Below are positions 24,622-32,890 of a stretch of DNA of 64,000 bases, piece after piece. The stretch is taken from the NCBI GenBank assembly GCA_965216205.1, contig OZ244139.1, positions 930,001 to 994,000 of the forward strand, read 5' to 3'. The position numbers and the translations under genes were made by a program. The notes under the pieces are model-generated. The model had not been told where the DNA came from. It did not search any database and saw only the letters and a program-made list of their open reading frames with translations. Numbering within the stretch: the stretch's first letter is position 1; every line of letters begins with the position of its first letter. Source of the stretch: CADEDH01 sp965216205 (GTDB lineage: Bacteria > Actinomycetota > Acidimicrobiia > Acidimicrobiales > SZUA-35).

Positions 24622-26430
24622 ATGCCCGTACAACTCGACGAGGCGCGTCCTCGTCCTGTAGGCGAGCGACCGAGGCTCGTTCCCCTCGAATCGTTCGACG
24701 CCCGTCCGGTGCCCGACACGCGGTCGATCTCCCGCTCCTCGGCGATCGTCGACCGGCGGTCCGAGATCGTCGACCGTCAGGACCCTCGCCCGACCCGGTG
24801 GCGTCGCGCGGCGGCCCTCGTGGTGCTGGGACTCGCCGTCGGTGCTGCGGCGGTCGTCTACCTGGTCGGCGGGGCAGCGGACGACGAGCGGGGGTGGAAC
24901 GCCATCAGCGCCGACGGGCCGCCGCCCGAGTCGCAGGTAGCCGGCGCGGACGTCCGCTCGACGCCGACCGAGTCGGTTGGCGGCGGGCAGCTTCTGGCCG
25001 AGCCGTTCGACCGTCCCATCTCGCCCGGGAACGGACGAGGGGAGGACCGGCGGGAGGCGAGGCGTGCGTCGGAGCCCGCTTCGGCGTCGGCCAACGGTCG
25101 GTCCCGAGGCCGAGCGCCCGGCGCGCCGGACGACCGCTCGGATGTGGTGGGGGAGAGCACCGGTGCCGATGGCGGTTCGGCGGGGACCGCGCCGCCCGCC
25201 TCGCTGCCGGTGGCGTCGACCGACCCGACACGGCAGCCGACGGACGCTGCGCCCGCCGGATCGTCCATACCGCCGGCGTCCACATCCGCCGGTTCTGCGC
25301 CGACGGGGTCTTCGCCCACGGGGTCCGCTCCGACGGCTCCCGGGACCGACGATCCATCGCCGACGGTGGCGCCTGCAGGGAGCGGGACGACGATCGCCCC
25401 GGCCCGTGCCGCGCCGCCGACGTTGGCCGACGATCGAAGCTCACCCGAGGTCACGACCGCGTCGTCATCCGAGGTCACGACCGCGTCGTCATCCGAGGTC
25501 ACGACCGCGTCGTCATCCGAGGTCACGACCGCATCGTCGTCGACGGAAGCCCCGGCCTCGACACCGGCTCCGACATCGCCCCCGTCGACCGCGGCCCCCA
25601 CGTCGGCGGAGCCGCCGACGACTCCACCCCCAGCTCCGTCGACGGCGGCTCCCACATCGGCCGAGACGACCGCCACGGCGGCCCCCAGGCCAGGAGGAGC
25701 CCTCGTATGGGAGGAGAACTTCGACCGGCTCGACGGTTCTCGTTGGGCGCTCGAGCACTCGACCTATGGCGATGGGAACAACGAGCTCCAGTGCTACCGG
25801 CCCGAGAATGTGCGGGTGTCGGGCGGTCGGTTGGTCCTGCGTGCGGTCGACGAGACCTACACCTGCCCCAACGGTTCCACCCGCCAGGTCACCTCGGGCA
25901 TGGTGCGGAGCCGTGGACTGCGCTTCGAGCCCGGGCAGGCCCTCGAGTTCCGGGTCAAGCTCACCCCCGCCGATCCAGCCAACCAGGGCGGCCTCTGGCC
26001 TGCGGTGTGGTCGTCGGGCTGGGCAGGCGGCGGCTGGCCCCGCAGCGGTGAGCTCGACTATCTCGAGGTGATGACGGCCGAGGATCCGGCTCGCTCGGTC
26101 TACTCGATCCACTACGCACGCCCCAACGGCTCGCACGGGGTCACGAACCGGCCGGCCTACGGTGCCGACGACTTCTCGGCCGATTGGCACACGGTCCGAT
26201 TCGAGTACGGCCGGGACGGTGCGTTGGAGTGGTTCCTCGATGGGCGCTCCGTGCATCGTGTCGACGAGGTCGACACGATCCAGGGCAGTCCGGCGCCGTT
26301 CGACCAGCCGATCGACGAGATCAAGATCAATCTCGCACTCGGCGGACGCCCCGGTCCTCTCGACCTGCGGGCGCTCGGGGAGTCCGGTGCCACGTTCGAG
26401 GTCGACTACATCCGGGTGGTGTGGCTGTAG
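24622..26430 (+). CDS. Membrane-anchored family 16 glycoside hydrolase
   Basis: A 602-residue protein. About 60 cytoplasmic residues rich in Arg/Pro precede one membrane helix (RRAAALVVLGLAVGAAAVVYLV). Residues about 85-350 are a Ser/Thr/Pro/Ala-rich stalk including a tandem TTASSSEV repeat. The GH16 domain (about 355-602) starts with VWEENFDRLDGSRW and contains the catalytic signature GELDYLEVM near residue 477, matching ExDxxE with two catalytic glutamates. GH16 enzymes cut beta-1,3/1,4-glucans, agars and related polymers; this one resembles laminarinase-like members. The stalk would hold it outside the cell, anchored to the membrane. No polysaccharide utilisation genes are nearby. Confidence 0.88.
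   Translation: MPVQLDEARPRPVGERPRLVPLESFDARPVPDTRSISRSSAIVDRRSEIVDRQDPRPTRWRRAAALVVLGLAVGAAAVVYLVGGAADDERGWNAISADGPPPESQVAGADVRSTPTESVGGGQLLAEPFDRPISPGNGRGEDRREARRASEPASASANGRSRGRAPGAPDDRSDVVGESTGADGGSAGTAPPASLPVASTDPTRQPTDAAPAGSSIPPASTSAGSAPTGSSPTGSAPTAPGTDDPSPTVAPAGSGTTIAPARAAPPTLADDRSSPEVTTASSSEVTTASSSEVTTASSSEVTTASSSTEAPASTPAPTSPPSTAAPTSAEPPTTPPPAPSTAAPTSAETTATAAPRPGGALVWEENFDRLDGSRWALEHSTYGDGNNELQCYRPENVRVSGGRLVLRAVDETYTCPNGSTRQVTSGMVRSRGLRFEPGQALEFRVKLTPADPANQGGLWPAVWSSGWAGGGWPRSGELDYLEVMTAEDPARSVYSIHYARPNGSHGVTNRPAYGADDFSADWHTVRFEYGRDGALEWFLDGRSVHRVDEVDTIQGSPAPFDQPIDEIKINLALGGRPGPLDLRALGESGATFEVDYIRVVWL
25447..25542. repeat. Four tandem 24-bp repeats in the GH16 stalk
   Basis: The unit GAGGTCACGACCGCGTCGTC followed by ATCC is perfect at 25447-25470, 25471-25494 and 25495-25518, with a diverged fourth copy at 25519-25542. 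It encodes EVTTASSS. Slippage would change stalk length without shifting the frame. Confidence 0.9.
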
Positions 26431-26723
26431 CGGGCTGGCTGCCAGACCGGTGTTCCATCCAGCTGTCGAGGCCCGGCGACGCATGTCGTTGCCCCTAGCA
26501 TCGAACGTCCTGTTCGCATAGGATCATCGCCGTGTGGTGCGGCTGGCCAGGGATGTTTGGGCGGCCCCGCACCAACGCCTAGCTGAACGAACCCCCACTA
26601 CTCAGGCCTGCACGGCGATCGGGCACGATCGGGCGACAGAGCGCGCGGCCGATACTCGGCAGCGATCATGCCGCACCAGGAGCGCCGGTTGGCCGTCGTG
26701 GGCAGGACCGCGGAGAGAACGAC
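26431..26723. other. Intergenic region before the BON/OmpA gene
   Basis: 293 bp without a convincing gene. It holds CTAGCATCG (26497 region) and TAGGAT about 7 nt before a GTG at 26532 that opens a 16-codon frame (MWCGWPGMFGRPRTNA). This is possibly a leaderless leader peptide but more likely chance. A direct repeat CGATCGGGCA/CGATCGGGCG lies near 26620. GGAGAGAA about 7 nt before GTG 26724 is the ribosome-binding site of the next gene. Confidence 0.4.
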
Positions 26724-27845
26724 GTGCAAGCCATGCTCAGACGATGGTGGTGGGTGCCCGTGGTCCTCCTCGGGATGCTGCTGCTGAAGGCATGGCTCGT
26801 CGGCGACATGGTGCAGAGCGACGCCCGGGCCCTGGCGGCCGATGCAGCCGGTATCGACGAGACCCGAGTGGAGATGGTCGACGGCCTGAACGTCCGCCTC
26901 ACCGGCTTCGCCGACGAGGAGAGCCGCGACGCAGCCGTGGCCGCCGTCGAGGATCTCGACTCGAGCTGGGAGGTCGTCGGACTCGTCGGCTCGGGCGACG
27001 CTGGGCGCGCCGGCGACGGGGCGATCGACACCGCCGACGTGGAGCTCGACATCGCCGCCAACGGCGAGGTCGTCATTCGAGGAACCGTCGCCGACGAGGC
27101 CCGGCGGTCGGTGATCGTCGCCGAGATCGAGGATCGTGCGGGCTCGGAGAACGTGACCGACGAGCTGGTGGTCGACAGTGCTCTGGTTGCCCCGTCCGGC
27201 GGCCGGCTCACCGTCATGGGCGAGGCGAACAACGAACGGCAGCGCAACGCCTGGGTCGACGGCTCGTCGGCTGCGGCCCTCGCGGCCGGCCTCGATTTCG
27301 TCGATCTCACCACCGTGGCCAGCACCGGCGATGATCCGGCGGACGGGGATACAGCCGCTGATGATCCGGCTGACGGGGACACGACCGGCGACGACCCGGC
27401 GGAGGGCGATACGGCCGATGGCGCGGGCGAGGCTGGCGACGCCGGCGATGCCAGCGACGACGCCGCGACCGATGCCGCGGTCGAGGACGCGCTCAACGAC
27501 CTGTTCGATCTGGAACCGATCGAGTTCGACTACAACGCTGCCACGATTCGGCCCGAGTCGATCCCGACCCTCGATCGGGCGGCTTCGACCATCGACGCCA
27601 ACCCCGGCGCGGGCCCATTCCGCATCGTCGGCCACACCGACAGCGACGGAAACGCCGACGACAACCTCCGCCTGAGCCAGGCGAGAGCCGATGCGGTCGT
27701 CGCCCACCTCGTCGACGTCGGCGGCGTCGACCCGTCGCTCCTGGTGGCGGAGGGTCGCGGTGAAACGGAGCTGCGGGTCGACCCCGAACGCACGTCCAAC
27801 GACAAGCAACGGAATCGCCGCATCGCGTGGGAACGAGTCGAGTGA
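26724..27845 (+). CDS. BON-like and OmpA-domain envelope protein
   Basis: A 373-residue protein. One N-terminal membrane helix (RRWWWVPVVLLGMLLLKAWLV) is followed by two BON-like modules (about residues 30-95 and 100-160; ELDIAANGEVVIRGTVADEA, GRLTVMGEANNERQRN). Next comes an acidic linker of about 45 residues with repeated DPADGDT, then an OmpA-C peptidoglycan-binding domain (about 255-373) with FRIVGHTDSDGNADDNLRLSQARADAVV and the terminal NRRIAWERVE. This resembles mycobacterial ArfA in plan. GTG 26724 has a well-placed GGAGAG; ATG 26733 is an alternative. It is 49 bp upstream of the coiled-coil/HhH gene, so the two are likely one operon. Confidence 0.88.
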   Translation: MQAMLRRWWWVPVVLLGMLLLKAWLVGDMVQSDARALAADAAGIDETRVEMVDGLNVRLTGFADEESRDAAVAAVEDLDSSWEVVGLVGSGDAGRAGDGAIDTADVELDIAANGEVVIRGTVADEARRSVIVAEIEDRAGSENVTDELVVDSALVAPSGGRLTVMGEANNERQRNAWVDGSSAAALAAGLDFVDLTTVASTGDDPADGDTAADDPADGDTTGDDPAEGDTADGAGEAGDAGDASDDAATDAAVEDALNDLFDLEPIEFDYNAATIRPESIPTLDRAASTIDANPGAGPFRIVGHTDSDGNADDNLRLSQARADAVVAHLVDVGGVDPSLLVAEGRGETELRVDPERTSNDKQRNRRIAWERVE

Positions 27846-27894
27846 CCCCGACAACCCGCCGAACCGATCGAACCTGCCCGAAAGGACGCACGAC

Positions 27895-30444
27895 ATGCCC
27901 TGGTGGCTGACGAACATCTTCCCCGCGCTGCTGATCTGTTTCCTGGTCGGACTCCTGCTGGGACTGGTGCTCCGGTGGTGGCGCTGGCGAACCGACTCGA
28001 ACGAGCTCGAGCGTCGCCAGCTCGCGGCCGACGCCGAGGCCGACCGTCTGCGGCTCCGCATCAGCACCCTCCAGTCGAGCGAAGATCGGGTGAAGTCGCT
28101 CGAGGAGGAGATGGCCGACCTCCGCCCACGGGCCGAGCAGGCGGCGATGCTGGAGGGTGAGCTGGCCAAGGCGAACGCCAGGGCCGAGGCCGTTCCCGGC
28201 CTGGAGAGCCAGATCGTCGACCTCCGTCAGCGGTCCGAACGGGTCGACGAGCTGGAGACCGAGCTGGCAGCGCTCCGCGACCGTGCCCGGGCCGTCGACC
28301 GTCTCGAGACCGAGGTTGTCGACCTCCGCGCCGATGCGCAACGGGTCGATGAGCTCGAGGTGCTCGTCGAGTCGCTCCAGGCCGAAGCATCTCGGGCTTC
28401 CGAGCTCGAGACGACCGCACATGGCCTCGTCGGGCGGGTCGACGCCGCCGACCGCGAAGTCCAGCAACTCGAAGCCCAGCTCGAGGCCGCCGCCACTGCG
28501 ACGCCTGCGTTGGAGCAGCGGGTGCGCGAGCTCGAAGCAGACCTGACGATCGCCCGCGACGAGGCGTCCAAGGTGGCCGGGCTGGAGGCTGCGCTCGCCG
28601 ACGCCAGCCTCGCCACGTCGTCGGCCGACGACCTGTCGGCGGAGTTGGAAGCGGTCCGGGCCGACGCCGACCGGGCCAGTGGACTCGAGACCGAGCTCGA
28701 CGATGCCAGGGCCCAGATCGAGCAGCTCGCAGGGGAGCGTGACACCCTGCAGGCGACCGCAGCCCGAGCGGAACAGCTCGAGGCCGATCTGGAGAGCGCC
28801 CGTGCCGAGCTCGATGCTGCGGCTGGTCTTCGTGCCGAGTTGGATGCGGCTCGTGGCGAGCTCGATGCTGCGGCTGGTCTTCGCGCCGAGTTGGATGCGG
28901 CTCGTGTGGAGGCCGGCCGGGTGTCGAGCCTCGAGGCCGAGCTGGCCGCCGTGCGGTCGGAGGCCGAGGCTGTCCGCATCGACGCCGGCCGGGTGGCGGA
29001 GCTCGAGGCCGAGTTGGAGGCTGCCCGGTTGGATGCCGACCGGGTGGCGGGTCTGGAGGCCGAGTTGGAGGCTGCCCGGTTGGATGCCGACCGGGTCGGG
29101 GGTCTGGAGGCCGAGTTGGAGGCTGCCCGGTTGGATGCCGACCGGGTCGGGGGTCTGGAGGCGGAGCTGGATGCGGCGAGAGCCGATGTCGAGAAGATCG
29201 CGCCCCTGAGCGATCAGCTCGAGCGGGCACGATCCGACGCGGCTCGGGTCGCAGCCGATCTCGAGACAGCCCGAACCGAGGCGAGTCGGGTCGTCGAGCT
29301 CGAGAGTGAGCTCCGGGCCGTTCGCGGCGAGGCCGGCAAGGCCACCGCCTTCGAGGCGCAGATCCAGGCGCTCGAGAACCGGAACCGCGAGTTGGCGACC
29401 AGTGCCGAACAGGCGTCGATCGCGGCCGACGACCTCCGAGCCAAGCTGGATCGGGCGGAACAGACCACCGAACGGGCCAACCACGAACTCACCGAGCTCG
29501 CCGACGTACGCCGCCAACTCCGGCGGGCACAGGCCAGAGCCGAGCTCGTCGACACCCAGGACGCCACCATCCGGTCGCTCCGCACCGAGCTGGTCGACCT
29601 GCAGGCGAGACTCGAATCAGCGGCGACGGTCCAGGTCAGCGGCAAGACGGCCAAGAAGTCGAAGAAGGGCAAGAAGCGCCGCCAGAAGAGCACGACACCC
29701 ACCTCGGATCCAGCCCCGACGTCAGCGAGCCAGCAATCGGGATCGTGGGAATCGGGCACGTGGCAATCGAACGGCTGGCAGTCGGGCACCACCGAGCTCG
29801 GTACGCCCGGCGCCAACCACGTCGACGACCTGAAGGTGATCCGTGGGATCGGACCGGTCATGGAGCGCACGCTCCAGTCGTTCGGGATCCAGACCTGGGA
29901 GCAGATCGCCGCGTTCACCGACGACGACATCCAGAAGGTCAACGAGGCGATCGAAGCGTTCCCCGGCAGGATCGAGCGCGACGACTGGGTCGGTGGAGCG
30001 AGAGCCCTGCTCGCCCAAGGGCACGATCCGGCGACCGACGCAGTGCAGCCACCGAGCGTCCAGCCGCTGGCCTCGATCAGCGAGCCGGCGAGCGGCACCG
30101 AGACACGGCGTCCCGTGACCGACTGGCAGGTCGGACGGACCGCTCTCGGCACACCGGGGGCGGCCCACACCGACGACCTCAAGGTCATCAGCGGCATCGG
30201 ACCGGTGCTGGAGCAGGCTCTGAACGACCGTGGGATACGGAGCTGGGAGCAGCTCGCGGCCCTGACCGACGACGAGGTCGCGACCGTGAACGGTGCCATC
30301 CAGTTCCCCGGGCGGATCGAGCGCGATCGGTGGATCCCCCAGGCCACCGACCTGATCGAGCGCTTCCCGCTGACCGAGCCCTACCACCGCCCGACCAGGA
30401 AGACGTTCCTCAACGGCTCGTCCGACACCGACCCCTGGAGCTGA
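27895..30444 (+). CDS. Membrane-anchored long coiled-coil protein with two C-terminal helix-hairpin-helix modules
   Basis: An 849-residue protein starting at ATG 27895 after GAAAGGA. An N-terminal helix (residues about 5-27, IFPALLICFLVGLLLGLVL) anchors it. Residues about 35-575 are almost continuous coiled coil rich in Leu, Ala, Glu and Arg, including 17-residue repeats between about 303 and 435. A Lys-rich patch (about 582-602) and a Ser/Gln/Trp-rich linker follow. Two similar modules (about 635-712 and 749-824) contain DDLKVIRGIGPVMERTL and DDLKVISGIGPVLEQAL, each with WEQ and FPGRIERD; these are HhH-type folds that bind DNA or protein. The function is unknown. The layout suggests a tether or scaffold linked to the upstream OmpA-type protein (inference). 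Confidence 0.88.
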   Translation: MPWWLTNIFPALLICFLVGLLLGLVLRWWRWRTDSNELERRQLAADAEADRLRLRISTLQSSEDRVKSLEEEMADLRPRAEQAAMLEGELAKANARAEAVPGLESQIVDLRQRSERVDELETELAALRDRARAVDRLETEVVDLRADAQRVDELEVLVESLQAEASRASELETTAHGLVGRVDAADREVQQLEAQLEAAATATPALEQRVRELEADLTIARDEASKVAGLEAALADASLATSSADDLSAELEAVRADADRASGLETELDDARAQIEQLAGERDTLQATAARAEQLEADLESARAELDAAAGLRAELDAARGELDAAAGLRAELDAARVEAGRVSSLEAELAAVRSEAEAVRIDAGRVAELEAELEAARLDADRVAGLEAELEAARLDADRVGGLEAELEAARLDADRVGGLEAELDAARADVEKIAPLSDQLERARSDAARVAADLETARTEASRVVELESELRAVRGEAGKATAFEAQIQALENRNRELATSAEQASIAADDLRAKLDRAEQTTERANHELTELADVRRQLRRAQARAELVDTQDATIRSLRTELVDLQARLESAATVQVSGKTAKKSKKGKKRRQKSTTPTSDPAPTSASQQSGSWESGTWQSNGWQSGTTELGTPGANHVDDLKVIRGIGPVMERTLQSFGIQTWEQIAAFTDDDIQKVNEAIEAFPGRIERDDWVGGARALLAQGHDPATDAVQPPSVQPLASISEPASGTETRRPVTDWQVGRTALGTPGAAHTDDLKVISGIGPVLEQALNDRGIRSWEQLAALTDDEVATVNGAIQFPGRIERDRWIPQATDLIERFPLTEPYHRPTRKTFLNGSSDTDPWS
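28807..29190. repeat. 51-bp (17-residue) coding repeats in the coiled coil
   Basis: Two near-identical 51-bp units at 28807-28857 and 28858-28908, then four at 28993-29043, 29044-29094, 29095-29145 and 29146-29190 (the last diverging). The unit encodes VxGLEAELEAARLDADR. High DNA identity indicates recent tandem expansion. Confidence 0.9.
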
Positions 30445-30483
30445 CGGGCCGGTCCCTCGCCACGAACGCCGGCGGTCCAACCG

Positions 30484-31356
30484 TCACGAGCTGTAGTCGT
30501 AGAATCCTCGGCCCGTCTTGCGTCCGAGCAGGCCGGCCTCCACCATCCTCGCCAGCAGCGGTGGCGGCGCGTAGAGCTGCTCGCGGAACTCGTCGTAGAG
30601 CGACTCGGCCACCGCCTTGGTGGTGTCGAGCCCGATCAGATCGGCGAGACTCAGCGGCCCCATCGGGTGGGCGCATCCGGTGACCATCCCCTCGTCGATG
30701 TCCTCCTTCGACGCGAAGCCCGACTCGAACATGCGGATCGCCGACAGGATGTACGGGATCAGGAGGGCGTTCACGATGAACCCGGCGCGATCCTTCGAGG
30801 TGATGGCGTGCTTCTGGAGCTGTTCGACGGCGTATGCCTCGGCCCGCTGCGTGGTCTCCGGTGATGTGTGCAGCGATGTCACCAGCTCCACGAGGTTGAG
30901 GACCGGCACGGGGTTGAAGAAGTGAATGCCGATCACGCTCTCCGGCCGGCTCGTGGCCATCGCCAACTTCATGATCGGAATCGACGAGGTGTTCGACGCC
31001 AGGACAACGTCGTCGGTCTCGACCACCTTGTCGACGGCTTCGAAGAGCGCCGTCTTCGCCGCCTCGTCCTCCACGATCGCCTCGACCACCAACTGCCGGT
31101 CCGCCAGCTCGGCCACGTCGGTGCCGAAGCTCATCCGCCCCAGGACCTCCTCGACGGTCATCCCGTCGAGCTTGTTGGCGCTCGCGGCCCGATCGAGCGA
31201 CTTCTCGATCCGCGACCGGCCGGCCTCGGCCGCTGCCGGATCGGCCTCGATGACCCGGACATCCATCCCGGCCCGAGCCGACACCTCTGCGATGCCAGAG
31301 CCCATCAGGCCCGCACCCACCACGCCGACGCGGGAGATCGTCAAGTCAGTTGCCAT
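30484..31356 (-). CDS. 3-hydroxybutyryl-CoA / 3-hydroxyacyl-CoA dehydrogenase
   Basis: A 290-residue NAD(P)-dependent enzyme of the FadB2/Hbd type, oxidising 3-hydroxyacyl-CoA. It shows the Rossmann motif VGVVGAGLMGSGIAEV, ASNTSSIPIMKLA, the catalytic histidine in GIHFFNPVPVLNLVELV, and the C-terminal domain DRAGFIVNALLIPYILSAI, HPMGPLSLADLIGLD and GRKTGRGFYDY. Length and order are standard for a monofunctional enzyme. ATG 31356 is chosen from the family N-terminus. It diverges from the decarboxylase gene; no thiolase or crotonase is adjacent. Confidence 0.94.
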   Translation of the reverse strand: MATDLTISRVGVVGAGLMGSGIAEVSARAGMDVRVIEADPAAAEAGRSRIEKSLDRAASANKLDGMTVEEVLGRMSFGTDVAELADRQLVVEAIVEDEAAKTALFEAVDKVVETDDVVLASNTSSIPIMKLAMATSRPESVIGIHFFNPVPVLNLVELVTSLHTSPETTQRAEAYAVEQLQKHAITSKDRAGFIVNALLIPYILSAIRMFESGFASKEDIDEGMVTGCAHPMGPLSLADLIGLDTTKAVAESLYDEFREQLYAPPPLLARMVEAGLLGRKTGRGFYDYSS

Positions 31357-31458
31357 GGCGACAACACTGCCCCCGCCTCGACCGGATTTCCAACGCTTCG
31401 GGCCGGGTTGCATCGCCGCCGCGGAACGATCTGTCCCAGGCGACTCCCCAGCCACCGC

Positions 31459-31464
31459 TAGATT
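31459..31464 (+). promoter_or_regulatory. -10 element (TAGATT) of the decarboxylase gene
   Basis: TAGATT lies 7 nt before ATG 31472 without a ribosome-binding site; leaderless-type. Confidence 0.55.
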
Positions 31465-31471
31465 CAACCCG

Positions 31472-32890
31472 ATGACACCCGAGGAGTTCCGCACCGCCGG
31501 TCACGAGTTGATCGACTGGATCGCCGACTACCGATCGAGGTTGGAGGATCTCCCGGTGCGCTCACCGGCCGGGCCCGGCGAGACCGGGGCCAAGCTCCCC
31601 GCCGAGGCACCGGACGGGCAGGTCCCCTTCAGCTCGCTCCTCTCGGACCTCGATCGGGTGGTCGTTCCCGGGATGACCATGGTCCAGCATCCGATGCACT
31701 ACGGCTGGTTCCCGTCGAACGCATCGCTGGCGTCCGTGCTCGGCGACCTCGCGTCGTCGGGGCTCGGCGGGCTCGGCATCTCGTGGGAGAGCTGCCCCGC
31801 CCTGACCGAGGTCGAGGAGGTGACGTGCGAGTGGCTGCGTCGGCTCACCGGCCTGTCCGATGCGTGGTCGGGCACGATCCACGACACCGCGTCGACTGCG
31901 TGCCTGGTCGCCCTCCTGGTGGCCCGCGAGCGGGCAACCGATCACAGCCAGGTGCGAGGCGGCCTCGGGGGTGAGTCGACGCCGCCCGTCGTCTACACGA
32001 CCGAACAGGCCCACTCGTCGGTTCGGAAGGCGGCGCTCCTCGCCGGCTATGGCGCGGCCAACCTCGTGACGGTCGGCCACGACCCGCACACCTTCGCCAT
32101 GGATCCCGAGGCGCTCGCGGTCGCCATGGCAGCCGACGATCGCAACGGCCGTCGACCGGCAGCGGTGGTGGCAACCGTCGGCACCACCGGCACGACCGCG
32201 ATCGACCCGGTCCCCGCCATCGTGGCGATCGCCGCCCGACACGGGGCATGGGTCCATGTCGATGCGGCGATGGCCGGCTCGGCGATGCTGCTGCCCGAGA
32301 TGCGGCACCTGTTCGACGGCGTCGAGGACGCCGACTCGCTGAGCTGGAACCCGCACAAGTGGATGGGCACCATCCTCGACACGTCGCTCTTCTACGTGCG
32401 GGACGTCGAGCACCTGGTGCGGGTCATGTCGACCAATCCGAGCTACCTTCGCTCGGCCGAGGACGACGAGGTCACCCAGTTCCGCGATTGGGGCGTGCCG
32501 CTCGGGCGTCGGTTCCGGGCGCTGAAGCTCTGGTTCCACCTCGCCATCGACGGGGTCGAGGACATCAAGGACCGTCTCCGTCGGGACCTCGACAACGCCC
32601 GCTGGTTGCACGAGTCGGTGGCGGCCACCCCGGGGTGGCGGGTGGTCGCGCCGGTCCCGTTGCAGACGGTCTGCGTGCGCCACGAACCGGACGGACTCAC
32701 CGCTGACGAGATCGACGATCACAACCGGGCGTGGGTCGACCGGTTGAACCGATCGGGTCGAGCCTTCCTCACCCCGGCCCAGGTCGACGGCCGCTGGATC
32801 GTGCGGGTGTCGGTGGGGGTGGAGTCCACCGAGCGTCGACACGTCGAGCAGCTGTGGGAGCTGATGCAGTCGTCGGCGAGCCCGGCATGA
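31472..32890 (+). CDS. PLP-dependent group II amino-acid decarboxylase (aromatic-type)
   Basis: A 472-residue protein similar to aromatic L-amino-acid decarboxylases. It begins with FRTAGHELIDWIADY, typical of the family, and contains MHYGWFPSNASLASVLGDL, a VATVGTTGTTAIDPVPAI block, the PLP-contacting HVDAAMAGSAML, and the PLP lysine in WNPHKWMGT near residue 297. Such enzymes decarboxylate tryptophan, tyrosine, DOPA or phenylalanine; the true substrate cannot be assigned. A leaderless-type promoter precedes it. The stop overlaps the HAD gene start (ATGA), so the two are coupled. Confidence 0.9.
   Translation: MTPEEFRTAGHELIDWIADYRSRLEDLPVRSPAGPGETGAKLPAEAPDGQVPFSSLLSDLDRVVVPGMTMVQHPMHYGWFPSNASLASVLGDLASSGLGGLGISWESCPALTEVEEVTCEWLRRLTGLSDAWSGTIHDTASTACLVALLVARERATDHSQVRGGLGGESTPPVVYTTEQAHSSVRKAALLAGYGAANLVTVGHDPHTFAMDPEALAVAMAADDRNGRRPAAVVATVGTTGTTAIDPVPAIVAIAARHGAWVHVDAAMAGSAMLLPEMRHLFDGVEDADSLSWNPHKWMGTILDTSLFYVRDVEHLVRVMSTNPSYLRSAEDDEVTQFRDWGVPLGRRFRALKLWFHLAIDGVEDIKDRLRRDLDNARWLHESVAATPGWRVVAPVPLQTVCVRHEPDGLTADEIDDHNRAWVDRLNRSGRAFLTPAQVDGRWIVRVSVGVESTERRHVEQLWELMQSSASPA

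Noticed and set aside
25447..25542. 24-bp repeats as a CRISPR or iteron array
   Set aside because: They are in-frame coding repeats in the GH16 stalk with no spacers.
26532..26582. 16-residue leaderless peptide after TAGGAT
   Set aside because: Spacing is suggestive but the peptide has no family, and one chance match in 290 bp is expected; mentioned only in the intergenic entry.
28807..29190. Regular 51-bp repeats as a CRISPR-like array
   Set aside because: Units are contiguous, have no unique spacers and encode a coiled coil in a single long frame.
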